Origin: Rodentolepis nana
Lineage: Eukaryota > Platyhelminthes > Cestoda > Cyclophyllidea > Hymenolepididae
Direction: 5' to 3'
Assembly: GCA_900617975.1 (NCBI GenBank)
Contig: UZAE01012897.1
Location: 1 to 30,024, forward strand
DNA: 30,024 bases
Shown: one piece after another, positions 10,101-19,915 of the stretch
Layout of the letters: each line of letters begins with the position of its first letter
Position numbering within the stretch: position 1 is the first letter of the stretch
Position numbers and translations under genes: made by a program
Notes under the pieces: model-generated
Seen by the model: the letters and a program-made list of their open reading frames with translations, nothing else
Told to the model about the DNA's origin: nothing
Databases searched by the model: none

Positions 10101-13100
10101 AGCTCTACCTTCCTGGTAGAACTTCTTCCTCTATTTCGCTAGCAATCCTTGCTAACGACTTGTTCCTTTTTCGGAGGGAGAAAGCGGCTGATTAATACAC
10201 CTTCCATGAGAGATCTAACATTAAGTGTTAGATGAGCAACCAACTAGAAGTCCTCTAACATCTCTTTCAGTTTTCTTATCATGAACATAACCCCCCCCCC
10301 CACTCCCCCTATTTGTTCTTAATGCTTGTCCTCTACTTTCCTCTTGGTTCAGGATTTTCTCTCCTGATATCTAAAGTGAAATACTGCATTCATTCAGGAT
10401 TTGAAGGCAAATCCCTATTCTCTCTCATTTCGGCAATCATCAACACCAGTGCTGAGTTCAATTCGACAAGGAAACTAGTTCAAGGTGTTTATTCCTTATC
10501 TTACCCTCTTTATATCCGATCTCTTGACTCTTTCTCTCCCTCCTGGATAGCCATTAAATTACATTTTATAAGTTTTGGCTCACAAAGTCTTCTCGCGTTT
10601 AACTATAAAATTAATGCGTACAAAATCGGAGAGAGTGTAAGTAAATACAAAGCCGGTATTCAGTTAGAGGCTAACGGAAAGTTGAAACGTTTAGGAGCAC
10701 AGTGTCATTAGAAATCCAACTGCCATAACTACGCTCCTATATTCTTATTAATTCACTGCACTCATGCAACATATGATGCCACTACGGTATTCCTATCGAA
10801 TTTCTCAATCGTTCTAGGGATTCGACAATGGACCCAGATTATAGGGGTTTTATGTGAAATAATCCCTAGAAACGGGAGAAAAAGAGGCAAGTACTAAAAT
10901 ACCATCGATGCAGCTCTGGGTTAGGTCGAACCAGTCTTTGTCATGTTCTCTGGTGGGAGTAAAACGTTAATAGCCTTTAGAGTTCGGAACATTTTTCCAA
11001 AATAGTCTGAGTTTTTTCCTCCATTTTCAGCGGGTGATTTAGTTCTCATCATCACAAACTTTAAAAAAAGCACAAAACTGCCCCCGTGAGGCGTTATAAG
11101 GCTTGCCAATTGTTTCTTCAGAATGGGATTTTTATAACTATTCAGAATTTGAGCCTTTTGACCTTTGAGAAGTGTAATTACAGTCAAAATTTCGAACCGC
11201 TTGCAAAAAGGAGCGGCGTGATTGCGTGATTCGGTTGCCTGGTTATACTTCAGTCCGGATAAACAATTGTCAAGCTAAATGCTGTTTTCAATAAATCGAA
11301 AAGAAAAACATTCTAAATAAAATTTTACTATATTTTATATTTTCTGACTGTATTCTCTTTATGGCATCCACCAAAACGCATTCGGAGACTTAAATCCTGC
11401 AAAGGAAGTACTTAAAAAAAGTTTACCCGCTTTACTTCACCTCAAACGTCATTGCGCCTGACAACTTGATTACTTTCAATATTTTATTAAATACGATTAA
11501 TCTTTTCAAGCCTCTAATGTGAAGAAAAACGAAAATAGGCAAGATGCACTCAAATTTAACAAACGCTGGCACTGAATAATTGGAATTAGGTTGATCTAAC
11601 AACCTCATCAGCGCGCAAACCAACCTGAAAGTGCAAGGGACCAATAGGAAGCTGGAATGGAAGACATACTCGTCCATGGCCCCAAGCCACTTTCGACTGA
11701 AGCAAAAATTGTGGTGAGATGAGTACATTCAAGTTATTTGCACATTTTACCCATTTTATGGGCCCAAACCTAATATGCAATTTCAAAATTGCCCTTTTCA
11801 AGGAACAATCTATATTTCCTGCTTAGCTTTCCTGCCATGGACTTCTACACTATCAGTAGACAAGCGCATTAAAGTTTTTACGCGTAGTATTCGTTGCAGA
11901 CTGGGATGTTGCTAATTCTTCCCTTTCTCATCAACACAATCGTTTGGATTCAACTCTTGAGGTGATTTTGAAATTAACAGGATATTTCAAGCTAGGTCTA
12001 ATTAAAACACCTTTGCTTAAATAAAACACGTGAACTTCCGTTATTCTGGAATTATGAAGATGGGCAACGACATCACTATTCAGTCTTCGCTTGTGAGTTG
12101 TAAACATCATTGCAATGTTGTCGGTAATGAACTGGGTTGCCAAATGGAGCAATAAAACTGCAATTTTGAATGCAGATCATTTTTTAAATTCCACATTCAA
12201 TGCCAATATCTCTTGATTAACTTTAAATCAAAAATGGAACCGCAAACTGCACCTTGATTAAGACGAAATTCATGAGAAATTGAGAAAAAGTTTAAGGCAA
12301 CCACTTATTCAGTACAATATTTTAGTTCTTTAACGCCAAAGCTCTATTTTATTAGATTTTTGGTCAATTAAATTTGTTTCGCGTATCATTAATTTAACAA
12401 TCCAGTACAGAACTTGAAGAGATTGCAGGTTTGTTGTGCCCTAAACAGCCAATGATAAGCCAAGAAACGAGTGAATAGACCAATCATTTTTCACCTTTCC
12501 ACAGCTCTGTTCAATTAACCAAAACCACGTAGTTGTTATTACCACTCTTTCATGTCCATTTTAAAAAAAAGAATATTCGACAATTTCTCAAAGTCCCAAT
12601 ACTCCAGATCCATTGAAATTTTGGCAGCAAAATCAGCGGAGGGGGAAGGGGAAGCCTTTCAGTATCTCAAAATAAATTCAAAGTAGTTAAAACATGGCTT
12701 TAACCGATAGGGCTCATCCCCATACTCGCCAAAATCCCGTAAGCTCACGATTTTGTCCCGTGGGATTTTAGCTATGTGAATGTTTAAGAAGCATTCAATG
12801 TTAGGATAATTTCTAGTGTGTGCTGCAAACATTTATCACCGACTTCTACCCGGTAACCCTAATTTTAATTTTTTTCAACATCTTCATCTCATTATAGACA
12901 ATTCCACTACTGGGAAAAGGATATCACCACTACAGTTTAAAGTCAAGTTTACATCAGTTTCCAATAATAACAGTACTTCAGGCTTGAGAGCAACCCGATG
13001 GGTTCTTCCCAATGTTTGCTTTTACTTGAAGCCAGAAAAACAATTCCAGCGAAAAAAACACAACTCTAAGCGTGATTTCCAATTCTTCAAATTCGTCAGA

Positions 13101-16100
13101 CAATGAACTATCTGGCACCTTGCTTACTTCCTATGAGGTTTGGGAATTGATTTTCATAATATAAAAGCCAAAAAAGCTCCTCCAGATAGCTCAAATTTGT
13201 TTTCAAACTTAAATAAACTAATTTAATTTGTAATCAAATTACAGAGTCTGTTATCGACTTGTTGTGGATTTAGAGCATCACAAATCAGGAAAGAAGGAAT
13301 CTCATCAAAAATATCCTTTGCAGTCGCAATAGCTAATTGAGTTGAAAGGTGGACAAATAGGAGAAAGGAGTCGATAAATAATAAAATTTGGCTCTTTTCC
13401 GACATTCAGATGTGTTTATCACGAGCTTTTAATAAGGGCTTAATTTAATTTTTTGAAAGTAAAAAGTTAACAAAAGTGACCCACCTCTTCACAGAGAGCC
13501 ATCATCCGACGAGTCGCATCGAGGGACTAAAATGAGAAGAATTAAAATGCAAAAGGAGAGATTAAGTGGAAGTTGCCAGTAGATATCTATCTACTGCTAT
13601 CATCGCGTGTTAGAGTAGTAAAATAGAACTGTCAACAAAAAAATCGGCTGATCGGATAGATGATAAAATATGCTTATGGAAGTGGTTTTGTGCTCTCTGA
13701 TACCAAGCAAGTTTGAAATGCAAAATTCAGTCTAGTTAGTTGGTGAGAAGTGTTGTAGGTATATTTGAAATTAGTAAAATTTTCAAAGCAAATATTGTCA
13801 TGTGCATGGAATTGGACGGACCTATTTTATGATTCTTCATCGCGAAATTGTCATATTCAATAATTTAAAGTGGTCTGAATATCAAATTAAATCCATGTAA
13901 TTTTTTCAATAATGATTACGAAAATATAATTATAAGAAGGAAATTTATCAAATTTTCCAACGTCCAAACATTAAACTTAGCTTTATTAAATTATTTTAAA
14001 ATTCATTATCTTTCCAAAACCAAGGGTTCTTAAACTTTCAATAGATATAAAGCTGTGCCGAAACGATATGATAAGGCTCTCATATTTCTCTCTATCATAA
14101 GTAAAAACCATCACTCATGAATCAAGGTGTTCCATGTTAAAGTCCCACTTGTGCAACATTAAAATAAGATTTTACAAAAGGTATGCGCTAAATAATAAGC
14201 AGACGACCTAAAAATCATGAAAGTACCACGCTAACCTGATCCTTAACAATCATTTCCACAATTATTTCATTGTTATTTTTTGTTATAATTCATCCAGGAA
14301 AGGGTATACAGGAGTCTTCTTGTCTTCTCAGTTCACAGTAAGAAGATATGCTGTTTAAGATAGCTTGACTTATCATCCAATTTTTTAAATGGTCAAAAAT
14401 CTCTGATCTGGGACTAAAATCAAACAATTTTAACTCTCTTAACATAGCAACTCGATGCATCCAGAGTTTAAATAAAGCACGATTCATGATTTTCTGACTC
14501 CACTCTCTCTCTCTCTCTCAGCTTTTAATAGATTTCTCCTCTTCGTCTGCCTTGTTGCCGCAGGTTTTGGGACAAAAAAATTGTCAAGAATTTTGCTTTT
14601 CATAAGTTCTAATAAAGTCTGATTGCCTTCAGGTACATACTTTAAAATCAAAGTTCAGTTAAGTTAAATGTTTAACATGTGTCTTCTAAGTCAACGAAAC
14701 AGTCGTCCAATCAACCTGATTTTCTAATTACCTAATTTGGCGTAAAAAAATTGAAGCCTTCTCTTTGCAGATTCACAGAGTAGCAAGTTCTTTTAAATGC
14801 ATTTATAACAAATGGTTAGTTTATTTAATGAAACGAATGTCAAAACAGGCGCGTTGTCATGTATCGAGTTAATAATATGACATTCAAATTTCACAAAGTA
14901 TTTTAAAAATAATTTATTTTCCTGCCAAAATGATTGCAAGGGACTCTCACGTTCCGGAAACGGAAACAAACGGAACTCATTAAATTTACTAAGCCATAAA
15001 AAATTTGTAAAAGTATTTTGTGCTAATTTAAAATTCCTCTCCTTCGTTTGTCAAATCACAATCGTTTTGATCTAAGCTTAATATACATTATTGCCATGGC
15101 AACGAAACGTTTGATGCTTTGAATTTTGAGCTGAGTTGAAAGGGAGAACAAGTATGGAGGAAACGGTATTAAGAATACTTATGAATAATTTATGCAGGCG
15201 ATACCTGATGTCACGAAGACATAAAGCGATCTGGGCATTCAAATAGCGGGCGAAATTTTTTTATTTCTTGAGGTAAAACTTCCACTAAAGGGTAAAAAAA
15301 TTCATTTCATTCTGTTTTTTATTTTTGCCATAAATTTTTGGTCATTTCAAATAATACGTAATTAAAAATTCATGGAAATGTAGACAAATTAATCACCAAT
15401 TCGCAAATGTAAATTATTTAATGGAAATTTAAAGTACACCTTTACTCAGTAGAGAGAAGAGCATTTTCATCATAAATTACACACGTTTAAAGGTCACATT
15501 TTCGGTATAAATCCATCGTTTCAGCTTTGCTCATTCAAAGTTATTCTAAATATTGAAAGCGAATTTAGCATTCGAGATTTGAATGGGGTTTTAACACCTC
15601 TGGTTTGTTTAGTCATTTATTTCAAAGGAAACCGCGAGAGTTAAAAGTGAAGAAACAGACAAGATCTAATAGTTGAAGAGCTTGCTTGCACCTTCATAAG
15701 CCATCATTAAAAGACCATAATTTGCGCAAAAAGTGCAGGAAAGTAAGAAGTTAGGTTAAATGCCTAAATATGTTTCCGTAGTAACATATGCGATCATTTT
15801 GGTAACTGTAGTACTTGCATAGCGTGTTCTATTCATCTTCTGTTCAAAAAACTACTACTCCCATGATTTTAAAGATTCACAAAATTTGAAGTTGTCAAGG
15901 TCAATTTTATCGCCCAAAATTAGCAGACGATACAAAGTTTATGTTCTTGCTTGTGAGTGTGTGTCGCCTCATTGCCTTTCTAACCTGTTTCCTCGCATTT
16001 TAAGATAATTCCCTCCGGACTGTTTAATGAGAACTTTGCTAACACCGACCGTCACTAATGCCTTTTTTCATACATTGGTAAAAAATAGGACATAGTTAAT

Positions 16101-18156
16101 AATAATTTCTTAAATTTTTCTCTATTATGTCTATGTCTTTCTGTCACTGAGTTATGACATTGCCTTAAAAATTTTAATTTTAACGACTAATACCGGTTTT
16201 ACAGGGAAAAAAATATTCGCAAAATTTGGAAAACAGAAAAATGCCTTTGGTTTCACCTAATAAAGTCGTTCGATTGAAGTGAAAATTAAATTAATGGCCA
16301 GATTATTGACAGCAAAGGACAACCTCTGTTTTCAAGGATTAAGAAGATAGAATCTTGGGAGAAACAAAATGTTCTGAAGGGTGGAGTTAAAAATAAAAAA
16401 AAAGTTTGAGAGGGAGAATGAGGAAGTGGAAGAAAGTGAATGAAATTCAGTAGAGAATGCGAGAAGATCGAGAGAGCGGTCAAGAATTGGAAGCAAATCT
16501 TCGTATTTTGAATTACATAAGAATAAAAGTTGAGTTATAGTAAGAGAGGCGAGGGCATAACGTGAATCAGTGTTCTCTGATTGTAGCGTTTGGAAACAGT
16601 TCAAGCGAACGCAAAAAAAGCGTGAAAATTATGTCTCCTCGATTCAATTTTACTCATAAGCAGGCAATTTTTTTCGGAATCATTCACGCAATTTTGCACG
16701 TCTCCATTCAGGCCTTATGGGTTCATTTTACCCCCCCCCCCCCCCCTCCTCTCCTTAATCATATGCCTCTCAATGAATAAATTGTCAAAATGTTGCTCCA
16801 GTGCAGAAAATAAAATTAAATCAGCACTAATACGTAATCTTTAAACCACTTACAATTTCCAACAAGGTGAGAAATTAGAGCGAGTTAAATATGGCTTTAT
16901 ATTTGTTTTAAGCGAGACCGCGCAATGTGCCGACTTAACGCCAGTTCTTTAATTGAATTTATTTAGAATATAGTGCTCAACTTTGAGTGTAAAACGATTT
17001 AGTGAGTCTCGCCTTATTAGTCATAAAATTTAGGCTTGGGAACTTTTCACATCACTGTGAACCAGACATCTGTCTACGTTTAGATTAGCTTCTGAATGAA
17101 ATTTTATCGACTCTGCTCACTTTGCAAATTTCTTGAGAATTTAAAGCTCATACACAAATAAATCGTAGCAAATCCTTTATTCTTATCTCATATCTCAAAC
17201 ATAGGCTTTAAATGAAAAAGTGACAATCAATCAGGCTAAATAATGAGTGGGGTCGCAGTATGGTATGCAGCCTAATAAACCTTTCTGTCACACCTCTGTT
17301 TCCGCGATAAAATGACGTAAAAATTTGCGGCCCAACTGCATAAAATCGGTACTAACATCACCAACCACTTACAAAAACACTTTGACTAAATTTGACATTT
17401 CAATGTACTATAATTAAAGAAATCATTAATAATTTTTGAAAAAAATGTTTTAAAACGTTTTAAAAAATAAAAAATTATTTAAAATATGAACAAATTAATA
17501 TCTACCAAAAATATATGTAAGTTATGAATATTGACAAAGTGGGCCTCTAACCTCTTCAGTAACTTCATCAATCCGCCTATTTAATAATTCCGTCTCCGTC
17601 ATAATCCGCACAGTCCCATCTTCCATTTGAATTTCATCAGGCCCGAATGGGATTGCAGTATCATTATTAACTTCCCTTTTACTTCTACCACCGAACATTT
17701 TTGTAAGCAGTATTTATACAAAAGTAGTAGTCGTGGTATATACAAAAACCGGAGGTGAGGCAGAGGTGATAAGAAAGATAATGAGGGAAGGCTGCTATTT
17801 GATCCTCAGTGTGAAAATATGATACTTATACCTCTGGTAAGATAATCCATGCTCTATGACCAGTATCAAACTTAGGCGAACGATAAATGCCTAAGGCACT
17901 TCTTACTTAATAATTTTATTGGATGGGAGAGATTATTCCACCCCTGTGGGATTGACCAATAAGATGCGAGTTAGCAGAGCAGTTCACTAGCCAAACAGAA
18001 GTGTTTCGGAAATATATGCGCATTGGAACGCGTGGTGAAAATGGCAATGAAAGTTTGTGCACTATTTTTTAAATTTTCACTTACCTCATCTGTTACTGCG
18101 TTCATTTTGAACTTGATTTGATCAAGCTCCGACATTTGAGCTGGTGGTTCATCCAT
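2510..18156 (-). CDS. SNAP25: SNAP-25, synaptosomal-associated protein 25 (Qbc t-SNARE), isoform a
   Basis: The product is a plasma-membrane SNARE that pairs with syntaxin and synaptobrevin to drive exocytosis. Coding exons on the minus strand: 18156-18085, 13526-13485, 9412-9364, 9198-9081, 8060-7938, 3945-3801 and 2572-2510. They sum to 612 nt and 203 residues, against 206 in human. All junctions are GT/AG with matching phases. The first SNARE helix spans about residues 8-82, with zero-layer Gln56 in [15 protein letters not shown]. The cysteine linker [12 protein letters not shown] (Cys84, 85, 88) is the likely palmitoylation site. The second helix spans about 139-202, starting at [10 protein letters not shown], with zero-layer Gln173; the protein ends [10 protein letters not shown]. 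The start ATG aligns with the usual SNAP-25 start. Family assignment is very secure; exact UTRs are unknown. Confidence 0.95.
2985..3320 (+). repeat. SINE-like dispersed repeat, copy 3 (in last SNAP-25 intron)
   Basis: This is a full-length copy in the 1228-base intron between 3801 and 2572, antisense to the gene. It begins GTGGGGTGTGGGATAGACTT and ends CCATTTGTTATAAATAAGTA. A 13-base poly(C) run (3094-3106) has expanded where copy 4 has CATGACCCCACTG. The outer stem pairs 2997-3004 with 3051-3058; the inner hairpin is at 3031-3044. Its reverse complement presents AG|GTAAGT at 3007/3006 to the SNAP-25 pre-mRNA. Confidence 0.82.
3758..3779 (+). repeat. G-rich block beside SNAP-25 exon 6 donor
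   Basis: Four G-runs (GGGG, GGG, GGGG, GGGGG) separated by AGA, A and TA meet the quadruplex pattern on the plus strand. The block lies about 20-45 bases inside the intron, just past the donor of the exon ending at 3801. In the pre-mRNA it is a C-rich tract right after the 5' splice site. Confidence 0.7.
4113..4150. repeat. (TA)19 microsatellite
   Basis: Thirty-eight bases of perfect TA dinucleotide lie inside SNAP-25 intron 5. The run follows a purine-rich (GAGAGGGA)-type segment at about 4015-4037. It is likely length-polymorphic. Confidence 0.95.
4321..4361 (+). repeat. Poly(C) tract with an ambiguous base
   Basis: Imperfect C-rich sequence leads through N4339 into 16 pure C (4340-4355), followed by TCCCCC. 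The N and the homopolymer make the true length here uncertain; it is probably a sequencing or assembly weak point. Confidence 0.9.
4479..4490. repeat. Short (GT)6 microsatellite
   Basis: GTGTGTGTGTGT lies in SNAP-25 intron 5, between ATTTAT-like AT-rich sequence on both sides. It is a simple-sequence run with no apparent function. Confidence 0.8.
5762..5797. repeat. Poly(C)14 next to (AG)8
   Basis: Fourteen C (5762-5775) are followed after AGTAT by eight AG units and a final G (5781-5797). Two unrelated simple repeats are almost abutting in SNAP-25 intron 5. Confidence 0.92.
7046..7374 (+). repeat. SINE-like dispersed repeat, copy 4 (in SNAP-25 intron 5)
   Basis: This is a full-length copy of about 329 bp, beginning GGGGCGTGCGCTAGACCTAC and ending GCCATTTGATATAAAT. 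It is antisense to SNAP-25. It carries 12 C at 7257-7268, a position where other copies have a short C/T-rich segment. The inner hairpin CGTAT-ACTC-ATGCG (7090-7103) keeps pairing through a T:G wobble. The outer stem is weakened here. A (TTA)n run follows just past the tail at about 7390-7407. Confidence 0.82.
8061..9080 (-). other. SNAP25: SNAP-25 intron 4, 1020 bases
   Basis: The intron lies between the cysteine-linker exon (donor AATAA|gtaagc) and the linker exon starting GAGGAAGGGC. It is AT-rich. I see no repeat copy, RNA gene or supported exon in it. Confidence 0.8.
9413..13484 (-). other. SNAP25: SNAP-25 intron 2, 4072 bases
   Basis: This large intron holds an 11-base poly(C) run at 10291-10301, immediately followed by the longest anonymous open frame of the window (10322-10711, plus strand, 129 codons from its ATG). 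It also holds an inverted repeat, AAAATCCC (12731-12738) with GGGATTTT (12762-12769). No copy of the SINE-like repeat is present. Confidence 0.75.
10322..10711 (+). other. Unrecognised 129-codon open reading frame in SNAP-25 intron 2
   Basis: The frame runs from ATG 10322 to TAG 10711, antisense to SNAP-25. The predicted product opens with a hydrophobic segment ([19 protein letters not shown]) and ends with a hydrophilic, Lys-rich part ([20 protein letters not shown]). I recognise no family. The hydrophobic start could mimic a signal or membrane segment, but an open frame of this size can arise by chance. No splice partner or poly(A) signal was identified. It is listed only because it is the longest unexplained frame. 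Confidence 0.15.
13527..17551 (-). other. SNAP25: SNAP-25 intron 1 (portion below the alternative exon)
   Basis: This segment of 4025 bases separates the alternative first exon from the shared second exon. It is strongly AT-rich with a (CT)n run at 14503-14519 and a 16-base poly(C) at 16731-16746. TTTTAAAACGTTTTAAAA at 17444-17466 is a near-palindrome of low complexity. Anonymous short open frames (for example 16332-16604 minus) have no recognisable content. Confidence 0.75.
16731..16746 (+). repeat. Poly(C)16 tract in SNAP-25 intron 1
   Basis: Sixteen uninterrupted C are followed by TCCTCTCC. In the SNAP-25 transcript this reads as poly(G), as do the other pure C runs inside this gene. Confidence 0.92.
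17552..17698 (-). CDS. SNAP25: SNAP-25 alternative first coding exon (isoform b N-terminus)
   Basis: A 49-codon open exon starts at ATG 17698 and ends EVTEE|gttaga. It is phase 0, exactly like the main first exon, which ends AVTDE|gtaagt. Joined to the next exon ([14 protein letters not shown]) it gives a 228-residue SNAP-25 whose first 49 residues (starting [10 protein letters not shown]) replace the usual 24. The [16 protein letters not shown] end keeps a helix suited to the start of the first SNARE motif. An in-frame TAA 18-20 bases upstream, with no AG between it and the ATG, means it cannot be an internal coding exon after 18085, so it must be a separate first exon. The GTTAGA donor is weaker than that of exon 1a. 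No transcript evidence is available here. Confidence 0.72.
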
Positions 18157-19456
18157 TGCTATGATTTAAGAAGAAACTAAATTATTTCAAAATTGTTTTA
18201 AAATGGTTTTAATTGAAATTTGAAACAAATAATGTCGTGAAGCAACATCAAAATTAATAATTTAATTAAAAGGTATTGAAAAGAGAAGAGTAAGTGCAAA
18301 ATGAAACAAATTAACTAATTACTTAACCGTAATTACTTACTTTGTGATGAGGTCTAATATGACGCAAAGACACAAACGAGAAATCTTAGAGTTTTTAAAA
18401 ATTTTGACACGAAAACGGACATGTAAAATGATATTTTGAATGCTATGTGAACAAAGAATTCGAGACAGAGAAAAGATAAATATAACTGAATAAGAAAATA
18501 TTGATCAAGCTTGACCTTTCGAAAAAATATGATTGCAAAAAAACTTATCAACGATAAATATTCACAGAATAACCTAAGGTGTTATATCCATAATTGAAAC
18601 GATAATAAATTTCTCGCTAAAATTAATTTTATATACTAAAGGCGGATATTACAAAGTTTTATATTGAATTAATCTATCGAAAATATTAAAAATACCCTAA
18701 ATAGTTTCTACAAGTAGGCACCAAGTGAGATTTACCATAAAAAAATAAAAATTGACTAACTTTGCAAGTTAATGTCGAATAAATTGGAGTATGGACCCAA
18801 GTAAATTAATATTGGTACGAACAAACAAAATGTTGATATTAAAATCTGCTAAATTCATCTTCAATAAAGCTATTCATGGGATTTTTATCTCTACTATTTT
18901 TTACACAGTATTTGTAATTTAATTCATACTTGATAAGTTTTATTTTGTTATTTAAAGGGTTTTTCAGGTTTGACATTTCAGTGTAAGCCGAATAAATGCA
19001 GAGAAGGTTTATTTGCTGACTACATTTAGTGATCAATTCATCGCCTCATTACCTAAAAGGATAATGAAAAACTATACTATTTTGTTTAAATCAGTTCACT
19101 TCAATTTACTTTTGTTACCAAATCACTAGTTTCAATTATAAGAAAAATTTTTAATCAAATTGCTATTTACGAAGAAAGATTGCATTTTCTTGATAATTTA
19201 TTTGTCCATCTATGTGCTTACATCTGATTTCTTTAAGTGTATAATATTAAAGTGAGTTTACAATATTATAACTTAATATTTTTCGAATTTTATGGCTTGA
19301 GCCAAATTTTAAGCTATAATATTTGGGTTGTTAAAGACAACATTGACGAATCCATTCCCCTTATATCGCTTAATAGTAGCGTCTCTCGTACCACCTTGAA
19401 ATTCTCACAAACGCGGGACATTGGATTAATCTGTAATACTTATCAGTATCTACGTC
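18157..19456. promoter_or_regulatory. Shared 1.3 kb upstream region between SNAP-25 and the glutaredoxin gene
   Basis: The two start codons face away from each other (18156 minus and 19457 plus), so both promoters, or one bidirectional promoter, should lie here. The segment is highly AT-rich and contains no supported coding exon. A plus-strand open frame at 19237-19485 overlaps the glutaredoxin start in another frame and looks incidental. I cannot identify a defined core promoter element. Confidence 0.5.
18159..18340 (-). other. SNAP25: Possible 5' UTR intron of SNAP-25 isoform a
   Basis: On the minus strand, CAAA|GTAAGT (exon end 18341) is a consensus donor. TTTCTTCTTAAATCATAG|CA (acceptor AG at 18160-18159) sits two bases before the start ATG. 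Removing 182 bases would leave a non-coding leader exon ending at 18341. The same acceptor could instead receive a trans-spliced leader, which flatworms use. The sequence alone cannot separate these. Confidence 0.4.
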
Positions 19457-19832
19457 ATGGATACTCGTTCATTCATCGATGCTAAAATCGCTGCAAAGCC
19501 TATTCTTCTGATTGGAAAATCTTGCGATTCTCTCACTAAATATGTAGAAAAATACATCAATGACAACGGTATTGCTAGATCACGGCCCGGCTTTTTTGAG
19601 ACACTTTACATCGACGGTAGACAAGATGTATCAGTCATCGACACTTACATTTATCAGAAGTGGTTAACGAAATGTAGGACTGTATGAGACTTCCCGAAAT
19701 TTCTTAATCGTTTTCTCCCACTAGGCTCCCCATCTCTTTATAAATGGTATATATATAGGAGGAGGCATGGACTTAATCACGCAAATCCGACAGGGTATAC
19801 TGGAGCGCATATTGAATTCTATATTTGAGTAG
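19457..19832 (+). CDS. Glutaredoxin-like protein with a single-cysteine CDSL active site
   Basis: Two exons (19457-19681 and 19725-19832) join across a 43-base intron (ACT|gtatga ... ctcccactag|GCT), giving 110 residues, a normal glutaredoxin length. The first exon alone stops four bases later, but splicing restores a clear glutaredoxin second half: RTAPHLFINGIYIGGG contains the cis-proline (TAP for the usual TVP) and the GG glutathione-binding motif. The active site GKSCDSLTK replaces the dithiol CPYC with CDSL, so Cys23 remains and the resolving cysteine is lost. Such proteins normally reduce glutathione-mixed disulfides or bind Fe-S clusters; whether this one does either is open. The ATG is the first after an in-frame TAA. 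No targeting peptide is evident, so a cytosolic product is likely. Confidence 0.82.
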
Positions 19833-19872
19833 AAGAAGGGAAAAAGATAGTTTGTTTGATTGATCACTTCAA

Positions 19873-19878
19873 TTTATT
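19873..19878 (-). terminator. ACTR5: Poly(A) signal AATAAA of ACTR5
   Basis: TCAAATAAATTG on the minus strand lies 38 bases past the ACTR5 stop. Cleavage 10-30 bases further would fall at about 19845-19865, close to the glutaredoxin stop on the opposite strand. Confidence 0.65.
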
Positions 19879-19915
19879 TGACTATAAAAATGCAGTATAT
19901 GTACAATATATTCCC

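Noticed and set aside
17711..17718. TATAAATA upstream of SNAP-25 exon 1b as its TATA box
   Set aside because: It is only 13 bases before the ATG; a start site 25-30 bases downstream would fall inside the coding sequence.
19457..19687. Glutaredoxin as a single-exon 76-residue truncated gene or pseudogene
   Set aside because: Splicing a 43-base intron restores the cis-proline and GG motifs in frame, giving a normal-length protein.
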